A DNA stretch of 5,091 bases. Origin: an uncultured Rhodospirillaceae bacterium. GTDB taxonomy: Bacteria > Pseudomonadota > Alphaproteobacteria > Rhodospirillales > Casp-alpha2. The stretch's first letter is position 1, and each line of letters begins with the position of its first letter. Below, piece after piece: positions 4,832 to 5,091 of the stretch. Made by a program: the position numbers and the translations under genes. Under the pieces are notes generated by a model. The model worked only from the letters and a program-made list of their open reading frames with translations, did not search any database and was not told the DNA's origin. Where the stretch lies: positions 1 through 5,091 of the forward strand of contig CAJWVP010000226.1 in the NCBI GenBank assembly GCA_913048145.1, in the 5' to 3' direction.

Positions 4832-5091
4832 TCAATCGCCTTTAAATACCGGGGAGCGTTTCTCCATGAACGCAGTAATACCCTCTTCGCCATCGGCGCT
4901 AGTATTGATCGCCTCCACCTGGACGCGGGCGATGCCCGCTTTTTCGGTCGGCCCCTTGGGCAGGGCTTCGTTGGTGAAACGCTTCAGCATGCGCGACGGT
5001 AAGGGGGCTTGAGCGGCGATACCCTCGGCATACGCCGTCGCCGCCGAAAGAACCTCATCGGCCGGCGTGAGCTTGTTCACATAGCCCACCT
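4832..5091 (-). CDS. Enoyl-CoA hydratase/isomerase family protein (C-terminal part, runs off the edge)
   Basis: The last 86 or so codons of a gene that enters from beyond the right edge; the GTG at 5089 is an internal Val codon, not a start. The visible part reads GYVNKLTPADEVLSAA, which matches the G-L-V-N-x-V-x-P-x-x-E-L segment that follows the crotonase core. Then comes the helix AYAEGIAAQAPLPSRMLKR, corresponding to the usual A-P-x-A-x-x-x-x-K helix, and the ending GITAFMEKRSPVFKGD, the standard C-terminus of the family (E-K-R-x-P-x-F-x-G). The catalytic glutamates and CoA oxyanion-hole segment lie outside the window, so hydratase, isomerase or hydrolase activity cannot be separated. A role in CoA-thioester processing of a ring-cleavage or side-chain product fits the context. 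The stop is TGA at 4834-4832, followed by a 152-nt gap before the next gene on the strand. Confidence 0.9.
   Translation of the reverse strand, partial: VGYVNKLTPADEVLSAATAYAEGIAAQAPLPSRMLKRFTNEALPKGPTEKAGIARVQVEAINTSADGEEGITAFMEKRSPVFKGD

Noticed and set aside
4191..5012. Long open frame on the plus strand (about 273 codons)
   Set aside because: It lies opposite the transporter, the 106-aa gene and the hydratase, whose minus-strand frames carry real family motifs or a proper start region. The plus-strand translation is rich in His/Arg/Gly/Asp and has no recognisable motif.

Overview
The window looks like part of a catabolic (accessory metabolism) region from a fairly GC-rich proteobacterium. 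This rests on codon usage and protein flavour only: third positions are strongly G/C, Shine-Dalgarno sites are ordinary, and the family mix is typical of Alpha- or Betaproteobacteria. No rRNA, tRNA, CRISPR array, insertion sequence or phage gene is visible, and genus cannot be given.

Left arm (1-563, minus strand): a two-gene unit encoding a molybdenum hydroxylase of the isoquinoline 1-oxidoreductase / nicotinate dehydrogenase type. It has a complete small 2Fe-2S subunit and the first 32 codons of the large molybdopterin subunit, joined by an ATGA overlap. Divergent from it (plus strand) is a two-gene unit: an arylformamidase-like alpha/beta hydrolase (694-1590), then 12 nt later an amidohydrolase of the ACMSD-like decarboxylase family (1603-1940). 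The second gene is clearly a pseudogene, with a premature TGA, a frameshift and a large internal deletion. A plausible sigma70 promoter at 637-665 serves this unit and argues for the downstream start of the hydrolase.

Right arm (2110-5091, minus strand): in transcription order, the 3' end of an enoyl-CoA hydratase/isomerase gene, a 106-residue protein of unknown family, a 12-TM-type MFS transporter, and after about 317 nt of AT-richer non-coding DNA an FMN nitroreductase. The nitroreductase converges on the dead amidohydrolase; the 169 nt between them carry no intact gene.

Taken together, a Mo-hydroxylase (ring hydroxylation), a formamidase/esterase-type hydrolase, a decarboxylase-family amidohydrolase, an FMN reductase, a transporter and a CoA-thioester hydratase look like pieces of a degradation route for an aromatic or N-heteroaromatic acid. 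The substrate cannot be read from sequence. The most notable features are the decay of the decarboxylase gene next to intact neighbours and the unassigned small protein between the hydratase and the transporter. Nothing here amounts to a demonstrable new system.
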